Assembly: GCA_023435335.1 (NCBI GenBank)
Contig: JAEYRU010000288.1
Coordinates: 1 to 13,376, forward strand
Direction of reading: 5' to 3'
DNA: 13,376 bases
From: Pseudomonadota bacterium
GTDB lineage: Bacteria > Pseudomonadota > Alphaproteobacteria > Rhizobiales > Rhizobiaceae
The notes under the pieces were generated by a model. It was given only the letters and a program-made list of their open reading frames with translations. It did not search any database and was not told the DNA's origin. Of the stretch, positions 1 through 6,390 are shown piece after piece (positions within the stretch are counted from its first letter, which is position 1; the number at the start of each line of letters is the position of its first letter). Both the position numbers and the translations under genes were made by a program.

Positions 1-1238
1 GCCGGATTGGATCGGGTGCCGAGCATGTCTTCCACGGTGTGACTGATTTCGCGTCCGTCCTTGAAGCGGATCGATACCACTCCCCTCGAACGCGAAATGT
101 CGGCCGCCGCGATCGGATCGGCCACATGGACAACCTGGTCGGCCAATGCGTTGATGACCGGATTGCGGAGACTTTCGGGAGCATAGGCCGATTTGTCGAA
201 CCGCCCGAGAACGAGCGCCTCCGCCACCGTGTGCTGGAGGCTGATTCTTCCATGCCAGGACGTCAGCGGACGCCGCTTTTCGCTCAGCGGTTCGCAGACG
301 GTCTGAAAGGAACGCGGCATGATTTCGCAGCGGACCTCGGCGACCGCCTCGGGATCGATATGATGTTGCTCCCTCAGGCTGAGCGCGGCTGAAATGAACG
401 GCATGAGCGTGTAGGCGCAGGGATACAGCTTGGGCGCGATGTTGAGCACCTCCCACTGCTCGCCGAGCTCGTCGGTCAGGATCGAATAGCGGAACTCGGG
501 CTCCGACTGGATGTGGCTCCTGAACCAGCCGAACTTGCCCTCGAAAACCCGCCCCGGACCCGAAATCCCCTGCGCCGCCAGCGCCACTGCGCGGATCGCC
601 GCCGCCGCAGCGAAGCCGACGTGAAGCGACTTGGTGGACGTGCCGTCCTCGAACGACGCGATCGACCCCGCAGACAGGCTCGCCGCGGTCCCCACGGCAT
701 CGGCCGTCTGTTCCACGGAAAGTCCGCGCAGTCGCGCAACCGAATAGGCCGCGCCGAACACGCCGTAGACGCTAGTGGGATGCATGCCGACTTCGTGCAT
801 CCTGACCGGCGAAACCAAGCCGATCCGGCACAGAAGCTCGGAGCCGACGACCACCGCTTCCAGCCACTGGCGCCCCGACAACCCCATGGATTGGGCGACG
901 GGCAGACTCGCCGATACGATAACCCCGGTCGGATGAATGTTGCTGACGGTATGGGTGTCGTCGAACTCGAGAACCGCCGACGCGACGCCGTTTATGAATG
1001 CCGCGCCCGCGGGAGAGGTCGCCTGTGCGCGCATCAATTCAGAAGCACCGCGACCGCCGCCGTCGGCGTCAGCCTGAGCCGCGCGCGCCGCGACCACCGT
1101 CTCATGGCCGCTCGATGCGATCATTACGCCGATGATGTCGAGAATGCGCAGCCTCGCATTCTCGATGACCTGGTCCGGCGCGGCGTCGAGCGCGAACCCC
1201 TTCGACCATCGGGCCATTTTCGTGCTTAGACCGGTCAT
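1..1238 (-). CDS. MmgE/PrpD family protein, C-terminus cut by the window edge
   Basis: Translating the minus strand from ATG at 1238 gives about 412 open codons that run off the left edge; family members are about 450 residues, so only the C-terminal tail is missing. The fold family includes 2-methylcitrate dehydratase (PrpD), cis-aconitate decarboxylase and related cytosolic enzymes acting on small carboxylic acids. Family hallmarks seen: FDDTH at residues 92-96 followed by HPT at 102-104, GMHPTS at 151-156, a DGTSTKSLH segment at 198-206 and KLYPCA at 270-275. The substrate cannot be read from sequence. A second in-frame ATG at 1217 would give a protein 7 residues shorter; I prefer 1238 because GAAGAG lies upstream of it, although that Shine-Dalgarno match is weak. 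The gene lies 123 bp downstream of a Bug-type binding protein on the same strand, so uptake and catabolism of one organic acid is a reasonable inference. Family assignment is confident; specific function is not. Confidence 0.88.
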   Translation of the reverse strand, partial: MTGLSTKMARWSKGFALDAAPDQVIENARLRILDIIGVMIASSGHETVVAARAAQADADGGGRGASELMRAQATSPAGAAFINGVASAVLEFDDTHTVSNIHPTGVIVSASLPVAQSMGLSGRQWLEAVVVGSELLCRIGLVSPVRMHEVGMHPTSVYGVFGAAYSVARLRGLSVEQTADAVGTAASLSAGSIASFEDGTSTKSLHVGFAAAAAIRAVALAAQGISGPGRVFEGKFGWFRSHIQSEPEFRYSILTDELGEQWEVLNIAPKLYPCAYTLMPFISAALSLREQHHIDPEAVAEVRCEIMPRSFQTVCEPLSEKRRPLTSWHGRISLQHTVAEALVLGRFDKSAYAPESLRNPVINALADQVVHVADPIAAADISRSRGVVSIRFKDGREISHTVEDMLGTRSNP

Positions 1239-1296
1239 CTGCCAAGGCTCTTCAACACACCGGCCCGGTCTCGCGAAAGCGGCGGGCGCAAATCCG

Positions 1297-1327
1297 CGAC
1301 CCGGCAGCGCCATGTGCCGCCGGGTCG
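1297..1327 (-). other. Intergenic hairpin downstream of the Bug-type gene
   Basis: A perfect 9-bp inverted repeat, CGACCCGGC (1297-1305) and GCCGGGTCG (1319-1327), has a 13-nt loop. It begins about 35 nt after the stop of the solute-binding protein gene. No clear U-run follows on the minus strand (only GATTT), so it is a poor intrinsic terminator. It could stabilise the 3' end of the upstream message or reduce read-through into the MmgE/PrpD gene. The role is inferred; the repeat is directly visible. Confidence 0.4.
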
Positions 1328-1361
1328 TCGTGGGAAATCATGACTAGCAGGAATGAGAAGG

Positions 1362-2327
1362 CTATTTCAGGCCCATCGACGACAGGAGTTCATCATAGTG
1401 CTTGTGCTCCTGCTGCAGCGCCGCGTTGAGTTCGGCGCCGGTCATGAAGCGCGGCGACACGCCAGCCCGCACAAGAATCTCCTTGAATTCGGGACGATCA
1501 CTCGCCTCCTGCAATGCACGCTCAAGCTTGGCCAGGATCTCAGGCGGGGTGCCCGAGGGCGCCATCACCATCTGCAGACCGACGCCACGGATGGAGGGAT
1601 GTCCCAATTCGGCCAACGTCGGCACGTCGGGAAATCCCGCCATGCGCTCCGACCCTGGCACCGCGAGCGGCGTCATCGCATCCTGACGCACCTGCGCAAT
1701 GGCCGCAGCGTCCAACATAAACTGAATGTCGCCCGAAAGGACCGCCTGAACCACTTCGGCGGCGCCGGAATAGGCGATGTGGTTGGCTTCGACCCCTATC
1801 GAATTTAGCATGTCCACGGTTGCGATGTGACCGGTCGAACCAACGCCCACCGATCCGTAGTTGAGTTCACCCGGATGCGCCTTGCCATAGGCGACAAACG
1901 CCTCGAAGTCGCTGAGTTCCGGGACGGTCTTTGTCGCTGCCAGCATGCGGGGCGCTTCGCTCACATTGGCGACGGCCGTGAGATCGCCGAGAGGATCGAA
2001 CCCGACGGTCGCCATATGGGGGGCGGTGGTTATGATGGCGTTGCCGGCCAGAAGCAGTGTCGAGCCGTCTGCCGGAGCGCGCGCCGCGCGTTCGGCGCCG
2101 ATCGTGCCGCTCGCTCCACCGATGTTTTCGACGATGAAGTTCGCGGAGAACCTGCTGGAAAGTTCGTTGGCTACGATGCGTCCTACCAGATCGCCCGCGC
2201 CACCGGCAGCATAGGGAACGATCACGGTGACGGTGTCGACCGGATAGTCTTCCTGCGCCTTCGCCTGTGCGGTGAACATGATCGCAGATGCGAGAACCGC
2301 GCCGAAAGTACCAAGTATCCTATGCAT
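1362..2327 (-). CDS. Tripartite tricarboxylate transporter (TTT) Bug-type periplasmic solute-binding protein
   Basis: The 321-residue product matches the Bug receptor family in length and layout. Residues 1-24 are a Sec signal peptide: basic MHR, a hydrophobic core, then an AKA cleavage site before QEDYP. The mature protein starts with the family pattern TVIVPYAAGGAGDLVGR, then VENIGGASGTIGAE and ADGSTLLLAGN, which form the ligand-binding region in known Bug structures. The start was chosen at 2327, not an in-frame ATG at 2372, because it gives a clean signal peptide and has a near-perfect Shine-Dalgarno 5 nt upstream. Bug proteins capture carboxylates in the periplasm and deliver them to TctA/TctB membrane subunits. 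None are encoded nearby on the visible side, so this is an orphan receptor or its partners lie elsewhere. It is probably co-transcribed with the downstream MmgE/PrpD gene. The ligand is unknown. Confidence 0.92.
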   Translation of the reverse strand: MHRILGTFGAVLASAIMFTAQAKAQEDYPVDTVTVIVPYAAGGAGDLVGRIVANELSSRFSANFIVENIGGASGTIGAERAARAPADGSTLLLAGNAIITTAPHMATVGFDPLGDLTAVANVSEAPRMLAATKTVPELSDFEAFVAYGKAHPGELNYGSVGVGSTGHIATVDMLNSIGVEANHIAYSGAAEVVQAVLSGDIQFMLDAAAIAQVRQDAMTPLAVPGSERMAGFPDVPTLAELGHPSIRGVGLQMVMAPSGTPPEILAKLERALQEASDRPEFKEILVRAGVSPRFMTGAELNAALQQEHKHYDELLSSMGLK

Positions 2328-2332
2328 TCCTG

Positions 2333-2340
2333 CTCCTCCC
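2333..2340 (-). promoter_or_regulatory. Strong ribosome binding site of the Bug-type gene
   Basis: On the minus strand GGGAGGAG sits 5 nt before the ATG at 2327. It is one of the strongest Shine-Dalgarno matches in the window and decides the start in favour of the signal-peptide-bearing form. The rest of the 249-bp gap up to 2577 shows no gene and no promoter I can support. Confidence 0.75.
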
Positions 2341-2576
2341 GAAGCGTATTCAGCAATAAGTTCCGAAATCAATGGCAGGCGGCCCCTGCGTCCGCATCCG
2401 CTTGGACCCGCTGTTCCGCCTCTCGAAATGAACAGGCATAAGAGGGTGGGTAGGGACGTCTAGGAAAATGACCGCGCCGCAGATCGACCCAAGACGATCA
2501 ATGCACACCATCGAACGGTGCGAGCGTGGCGTTCCAGCGAAGCGTCTTATGATAGGCCGCGCGTCGACGAGGGTGT

Positions 2577-3044
2577 TCAGTCGGCATTTGAGCCTCCGGC
2601 GTCCTCGTCGTCGTCCGGGGTTTTGTTCAGTGGCGCCAGCACCAAGAGCGTGACGAGATTGATTGCGCACAGGATGAGCGCGATGTTGGCACGGCCGAAG
2701 CCAACGGCAACGCCGATGGCGCCGGCGTTCCATATGCTGGCGGCTGTCACAAGCCCCTTCACCGAGCCCCCCGATTTCACGATCGCGCCGCCTCCGACGA
2801 AACCGATTCCCGTGATGACGCCTTGAAGCACCCGCGCTCTAGCCTCATCCCCGATGGTAGTTTCGTGGCCGATGAGGATAGCGAAGCCACAGGCGGCGAT
2901 CGCGACGATCGGCAACGTGCGAAATCCCACGCTTTGGGCACCCCGCCCGCGTTCCCAACCGATCGGGAAGGCGAGGGCGAAGGCCAGGAGCACCAACGCC
3001 GCGTCTCTCATCAGAATATCGAGATCGAAGCCGAACTCCGGCAT
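2577..3044 (-). CDS. MgtC/SapB family membrane protein, short form
   Basis: The 155-residue product carries the MgtC/SapB N-terminal membrane domain. A first hydrophobic helix (about 10-30) ends in FPIGWERGRG, matching the family PIGxER signature. RTLPIVAIAACGFAIL, a GIGFVGGGAIV segment (family GIGFxGAG) and GLVTAASIWNAGAIGVAVG follow, then a last hydrophobic helix (about 119-138). I count about five membrane segments and an acidic C-terminal tail (DDDEDAGG). The cytosolic ACT-like domain of long virulence-type MgtC proteins is absent. MgtC of pathogens is linked to growth in low Mg2+ and inside macrophages and to control of F1Fo ATPase; many short homologues in environmental bacteria have no tested role. 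GGGAG lies 7 nt before the start. It is divergent from the PRC-barrel gene across 91 bp and upstream of the Bug-type gene on the same strand. Whether it shares a transcript with the latter is unclear given the 249-bp gap. Confidence 0.9.
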   Translation of the reverse strand: MPEFGFDLDILMRDAALVLLAFALAFPIGWERGRGAQSVGFRTLPIVAIAACGFAILIGHETTIGDEARARVLQGVITGIGFVGGGAIVKSGGSVKGLVTAASIWNAGAIGVAVGFGRANIALILCAINLVTLLVLAPLNKTPDDDEDAGGSNAD

Positions 3045-3135
3045 CTCTCAACTCCCAATTTCGAAGGACGAGCCGTCAGCGGATCGCGCGCGGCGCAGGG
3101 TGTTCACCGATCGCTACAATACGGAACATTTCGCG

Positions 3136-3801
3136 ATGGCTCTGGTTTCATACTTATTCCCCAAAACCGCCGGCACAGGAGCAGAGATCACGGGTTCCAC
3201 GACCGCCGGCGGGGCTGATCCGCGTGGCGCCTATCAGGGAATCTATTCGCCGCGTCATCAGATCAGGACCCTGTACAGCGCCGCCCGCGTGCTCGCCCAC
3301 CGCGGCGAGGAAGACGGCTGCGCCTACGTGGTTGGCCAGCTTTCCGCTATCTACGACCAGCACATCCAGCAGCTGACGGACGCCGGGGTGGATCCTGCCT
3401 CGGTCACCACGTGGCGCCAGGAACAGGTGGCTCTCGCCAAGCCACTGAGCGAGGTCCATGGCATGTCGTCGTACCGCCTTGACGATTTGACCGGAACTGA
3501 CGTGCGAAACATGCAGGACGAGAACCTCGGGACGGTGAGCGACGTCCTTATCGAGCCGGGAAACGGCGAGGCATCCTACGTTCTGATCGCGCGCGGCGGT
3601 TTTCTCGGTATGGGCGAGGAGTACATCGCCGTGCCTTGGGATCAGCTCCACGCCACACCGGGACTGGAACTGGTTGTCCTCGACCAGACGCCAGCGGAGT
3701 TGGAAGTGGCGCCGACCGTGGATCCGGAACGGTTCCGCGATCCCACGCCAAAGGGTGAGGAGCGGAATCGCACCGACGAGTTCTGGTCGGACCGCGGCTG
3801 A
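3136..3801 (+). CDS. PRC-barrel domain protein
   Basis: The 221-residue product has two parts. Residues about 38-105 are a predicted helical module (QIRTLYSAARVLAHRGEE onward, with a second helix around YVVGQLSAIYDQH). Residues about 110-190 form a PRC-barrel: MSSYRLDDLTGTDVRN, ENLGTVSDVLIEP, then ASYVLIARGGFLGMGEEYIAVPWDQL. The tail is charged and proline-rich. PRC-barrels are small beta-barrel modules found in photosynthetic reaction centre subunit H, RimM and many stress-related proteins; a specific role cannot be assigned. The start is uncertain. The frame stays open far upstream, ATG 3136 is the last ATG before the conserved part, GGAA lies upstream of it, and a GTG 36 nt earlier (3100) is the main alternative. 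I see no convincing signal peptide with ATG 3136. It is divergent from the MgtC-like gene, so the 91-bp gap must hold both promoters; a CTACAA box at 3114 lacks a matching -35. Confidence 0.8.
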   Translation: MALVSYLFPKTAGTGAEITGSTTAGGADPRGAYQGIYSPRHQIRTLYSAARVLAHRGEEDGCAYVVGQLSAIYDQHIQQLTDAGVDPASVTTWRQEQVALAKPLSEVHGMSSYRLDDLTGTDVRNMQDENLGTVSDVLIEPGNGEASYVLIARGGFLGMGEEYIAVPWDQLHATPGLELVVLDQTPAELEVAPTVDPERFRDPTPKGEERNRTDEFWSDRG

Positions 3802-3814
3802 TCTCCCCGCGATA

Positions 3815-3889
3815 GGGCGGCGGCGCGAGGCCAGGCGGTCGATCGGATCGTCGGCCAAGGGCCTCCGCGGATCGGCCTTTCCGCCGCCC
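3815..3889. repeat. Long-range GC-rich inverted repeat after the PRC-barrel gene
   Basis: GGGCGGCGG (3815-3823) and CCGCCGCCC (3881-3889) are perfect complements separated by 57 nt, starting 13 nt after the PRC-barrel stop codon. The loop contains smaller pairs such as GGCC-AAG-GGCC. It may fold as a 3'-end structure of the PRC-barrel message. There is no U-tract, so I do not call it a terminator. In GC-rich DNA such arms can arise by chance. Confidence 0.3.
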
Positions 3890-3905
3890 CGTCCATTCCC
3901 CTCGA

Positions 3906-3928
3906 CTGAAGGAGCCTTAAACCTTCAG
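3906..3928. repeat. 7-bp inverted repeat upstream of ccdA
   Basis: CTGAAGG (3906-3912) and CCTTCAG (3922-3928) are a perfect 7-bp inverted repeat with a 9-nt AT-rich loop (AGCCTTAAA). It ends 24 nt before the -35 box of the candidate ccdA promoter. It could be an operator or the tail structure of the upstream transcript; no U-run follows. The role is inferred only. Confidence 0.35.
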
Positions 3929-3952
3929 CGACGCTTTGCCACGCGATGGTGA

Positions 3953-3982
3953 TTGGCCCGCACCGGTACGAGCGGTTATATG
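3953..3982 (+). promoter_or_regulatory. Candidate sigma70 promoter of ccdA
   Basis: TTGGCC (3953-3958) and TTATAT (3976-3981) are separated by 17 nt. The -10 differs at one position from the CTATAT form described for rhizobial housekeeping promoters. Transcription would start near 3988, leaving a leader of about 28 nt before ATG 4016. This argues against the in-frame ATGs at 3953 and 3980 as translation starts. Confidence 0.45.
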
Positions 3983-4015
3983 CCGGCAGCGGATTCCCGG
4001 ACGGATGCAAGGTCA

Positions 4016-4765
4016 ATGGCGGTCGATGTCGGCTATCTGAGCGCGGTGGGCGCGGGCGCGATCTCGTTCCTGTCGCCCTGCGTTCTGCCGCTGGTCCCGC
4101 CCTACCTCTGCTACATGGCTGGCGTCTCGATGGACGATTTTCGCGGCGCGCCAGCCGCGCAGGAGAAGCCGGCCACTGCTCGCGTTGCCTTGATCGGGGC
4201 CGCGGTCGCATTCGTCCTCGGCTTCTCAACGGTCTTCGTCGCGCTCGGCGCGGGCGCCTCCTCGATCGGCGGACTGCTGCGCGCCTGGCAGCAGGAACTG
4301 GCGATCGCGGCCGGCATCGTCATCATCGTGATGGGCCTCAATTTCCTTGGCGTGGTGCGGATCCCCTTCCTGTCGCGCGAAGCCCGCTTCCAAGCGACCG
4401 GAAAGCCCGCAAGCGCCGTGGCGGCCTATGTGATGGGTCTCGCCTTCGCGTTCGGCTGGACCCCCTGCATCGGTCCCATCCTCGGCCCGATTCTCACGCT
4501 TGCCGGTGGGCGCGATACGGTAGGCGAGGGAGCAGCCCTGCTTGCGGCCTATTCGCTGGGGCTTGGCATCCCGTTCATCATAGCGGCGTTCTTTTCGGGC
4601 GCCTTCATGCGGTTCATGGCGCGGTTCCGCATGCATATGGGACGGGTGGAGAAGGCGATCGGGGTGCTGCTGGTCATAGCCGGCGTGCTGTTCATCACAG
4701 GCGGCGTGCAGGCTGCCTCCTACTGGCTGCTCGAGACTTTCCCGTCGCTCGGCGGGCTCGGCTGA
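4016..4765 (+). CDS. ccdA: Cytochrome c biogenesis protein CcdA (thiol-disulfide membrane transporter)
   Basis: The 249-residue product matches the CcdA/DsbD transmembrane family in length and pattern. It carries electrons from cytoplasmic thioredoxin across the inner membrane to reduce periplasmic thiol proteins, typically for cytochrome c maturation. Both redox cysteines are present: C22 in FLSPCVLPLVPPYLCYMAG at the first helix and C151 in FGWTPCIGPILGP at the fourth. About six hydrophobic segments are visible (roughly 6-34, 57-82, 93-112, 133-160, 175-197, 213-240). ATG 4016 is chosen because AAGG lies just upstream, it places the first helix directly after a short N-terminus as in homologues, and it fits the promoter at 3953-3982; longer forms from 3953 or 3980 are possible. 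No thioredoxin-like partner is encoded next to it. It is followed 110 bp later by glmU, which seems to have its own promoter. Confidence 0.92.
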   Translation: MAVDVGYLSAVGAGAISFLSPCVLPLVPPYLCYMAGVSMDDFRGAPAAQEKPATARVALIGAAVAFVLGFSTVFVALGAGASSIGGLLRAWQQELAIAAGIVIIVMGLNFLGVVRIPFLSREARFQATGKPASAVAAYVMGLAFAFGWTPCIGPILGPILTLAGGRDTVGEGAALLAAYSLGLGIPFIIAAFFSGAFMRFMARFRMHMGRVEKAIGVLLVIAGVLFITGGVQAASYWLLETFPSLGGLG

Positions 4766-4816
4766 CGCGGCGCCGGCCGCAGCGACCGTCGCGTTTACCT
4801 CGGTGGCGTGTGGCGT

Positions 4817-4845
4817 TTGGAGCATCGCGCCGCCGGTGCTACATG
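4817..4845 (+). promoter_or_regulatory. Candidate sigma70 promoter of glmU
   Basis: TTGGAG (4817-4822) and TACATG (4840-4845) have 17 nt between them; read one base earlier the -10 is CTACAT, one mismatch from the rhizobial CTATAT form. The predicted start is near 4852, giving a leader of about 24 nt before glmU. The match is moderate and ccdA read-through is an alternative. Confidence 0.4.
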
Positions 4846-4875
4846 TGCCGCGATTCATCCATCCGGGAATTCCAC

Positions 4876-6231
4876 ATGACCGAGAGATCGTGCCTTAGTG
4901 TCGTATTGGCGGCGGGCGAGGGAACGCGCATGAAAAGCGCGCTGCCCAAGGTACTGCACCCGATCGCGGGACTGCCGATGGTGGTGCATGTCGTCCGCGC
5001 CGCGCTGGCGGCTGGCGGGGATGCAGCGCTCGTGGCGGGCAACGGCGCGGAAGAGGTGAGAGCAGCCGTCGCGCCTTACGCGCCCGGCATCGAGGTCTTC
5101 GTCCAGGAGGAGCGACTGGGAACCGCGCATGCGGTCCTGCAGGCGCGCGAGGCGATCGCGCGCGGCTACGACGACCTGCTGGTCGTTTTCGGCGACACGC
5201 CGCTCGTCGAGGCGAAGGCGCTGTCGGCCGCACGCGCGCGGCTGGCGGACGGCGCGCATGTCGTCGTCATGGGGTTCCGCACGGACATGCCCACCGGCTA
5301 CGGTCGTCTTATAGAGCGCGGCGGTCGGCTGGTTGCTATTCGGGAAGAGCGTGACTGTACGGATGAAGAAAGAAAGATAACCTTCTGTAATGGCGGCCTT
5401 ATGGCCATATCAGGCGGTGATGCGCTCAGGCTTCTCGAAGCGGTCGGAAACGAAAACGCCAAGGGCGAGTACTACATGACGGATGTGGTCTCGCTGGCTC
5501 ACGAGGCGGGCCTCACCGTGGTCGCCACCGAGGCCGGCTACGACAATGTTCTCGGCATCAACAACCGTGCCGAGCTCGCGCAAGCCGAGAAGCTTTGGCA
5601 GCAGCGCCGCCGCCGCGAGATGATGCTGTCGGGCGTGACGATGCTCGATCCGGAGTCGGTCTATTTCTCCCACGATACCGAGATCGGTCCCGATACCGTG
5701 GTCGAGCCCGGCGTCTTTTTCGGGCCAGGTGTCAAGGTGGCGGGCGGCGCCGTAATTCATGCGTTTTCGCATCTGGAAGGCGCTACGGTGGCCGGCGGCG
5801 CGTCGGTTGGTCCCTTTGCCCGGCTGCGGCCCGGGGCGGACCTGGCCGAAAACGCAAAGGTCGGCAACTTCTGCGAGGTCAAGCAGTCGCGCATCGAACC
5901 AGGGGCAAAGGTCAACCACCTGACCTACATCGGCGATGCGGTGATCGGGACAAAGGCCAATATCGGCGCCGGAACCATCACCTGCAACTACGACGGTTTT
6001 TCAAAGCACCTGACCGAGATCGGCGCCGGCGCCTTCATCGGCTCAAACTCGGCGCTGGTCGCACCCGTGCGCATCGGAGCCGGCGCCTACATATCCTCGG
6101 GCAGCACAATCACGCAGGATGTGCCTGACGATGCGCTCGCATTCGGACGCGCGCGGCAGATGAACAAGGAAGGCCGTGGCAAGCAGTTGCGCGAACAACT
6201 TGCTGCTGCGAAAGCAGCGAAGGCGGGGTAA
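4876..6231 (+). CDS. glmU: Bifunctional N-acetylglucosamine-1-phosphate uridyltransferase / glucosamine-1-phosphate acetyltransferase GlmU
   Basis: The 451-residue product has the normal length of GlmU. The enzyme acetylates glucosamine-1-phosphate with acetyl-CoA and then couples it to UTP, giving UDP-GlcNAc for peptidoglycan and lipopolysaccharide. The N-terminal Rossmann-like half starts with VVLAAGEGTRMKSALPKVLH, with the expected R18 and K25. It continues with ERLGTAHAV, FGDTPL (D107, metal ligand) and GINNRAEL (metal-ligand Asn at 229 or 230). The C-terminal half, from about 250, is a left-handed beta-helix of hexapeptide repeats. It has the catalytic His348 in KVNHLTYIGD and the NIGAGTITCNYDGF signature of the acetyltransferase. 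GGGAA lies 6 nt before ATG 4876, and the protein begins as homologues do; the frame is open upstream but without homology. It precedes glmS by 159 bp. A stretch around 5335-5410 is richer in A+T and rare codons than the rest. Confidence 0.98.
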   Translation: MTERSCLSVVLAAGEGTRMKSALPKVLHPIAGLPMVVHVVRAALAAGGDAALVAGNGAEEVRAAVAPYAPGIEVFVQEERLGTAHAVLQAREAIARGYDDLLVVFGDTPLVEAKALSAARARLADGAHVVVMGFRTDMPTGYGRLIERGGRLVAIREERDCTDEERKITFCNGGLMAISGGDALRLLEAVGNENAKGEYYMTDVVSLAHEAGLTVVATEAGYDNVLGINNRAELAQAEKLWQQRRRREMMLSGVTMLDPESVYFSHDTEIGPDTVVEPGVFFGPGVKVAGGAVIHAFSHLEGATVAGGASVGPFARLRPGADLAENAKVGNFCEVKQSRIEPGAKVNHLTYIGDAVIGTKANIGAGTITCNYDGFSKHLTEIGAGAFIGSNSALVAPVRIGAGAYISSGSTITQDVPDDALAFGRARQMNKEGRGKQLREQLAAAKAAKAG

Positions 6232-6297
6232 GAAGCCCTCAATCTCTTGTCTGTAAGGGTGCGCGCCGCATTGCCTTTGAAATGCGCTGAAAACAAT

Positions 6298-6331
6298 TTT
6301 GACTTCCTCGCTTCCGCCGCGGTTTCTACAT
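6298..6331 (+). promoter_or_regulatory. Possible glmS promoter, imperfect spacing
   Basis: The 159-bp glmU-glmS gap holds a good -35 (TTTGAC at 6298-6303, matching CTTGAC in five of six) and a good -10-like box (CTACAT, 6326-6331). They are 22 nt apart, longer than the usual 17. Either one box has a different partner or this is not a promoter. Nothing like the glmS ribozyme of Gram-positive bacteria is expected or seen. Confidence 0.22.
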
Positions 6332-6390
6332 ACCTGCTGGCGGCAGCGGGGTCCGGTCCGGAAACCGGGGATTGAGCGAGGGGCGGGTAG

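Noticed and set aside
513..1229. 238-codon open frame on the plus strand in the left part
   Set aside because: It is antisense to the MmgE/PrpD gene, which reads through the left edge with clear family motifs.
2350..2733. 127-codon minus-strand frame between the MgtC-like and Bug-type genes
   Set aside because: It overlaps the end of the MgtC-like gene in another frame, is Arg-rich, and has no ribosome binding site or domain.
3946..4875. Long N-terminal extension (about 310 residues) in frame with GlmU
   Set aside because: It overlaps ccdA in another frame, is Arg-rich without homology, and GlmU begins normally at 4876 with a Shine-Dalgarno. Not a fusion protein.
6232..6390. glmS-type ribozyme or riboswitch in the glmU-glmS gap
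   Set aside because: The ribozyme is known mainly from Gram-positive bacteria, and I could not find its pairing pattern here; only a promoter-like pair and a Shine-Dalgarno are visible.
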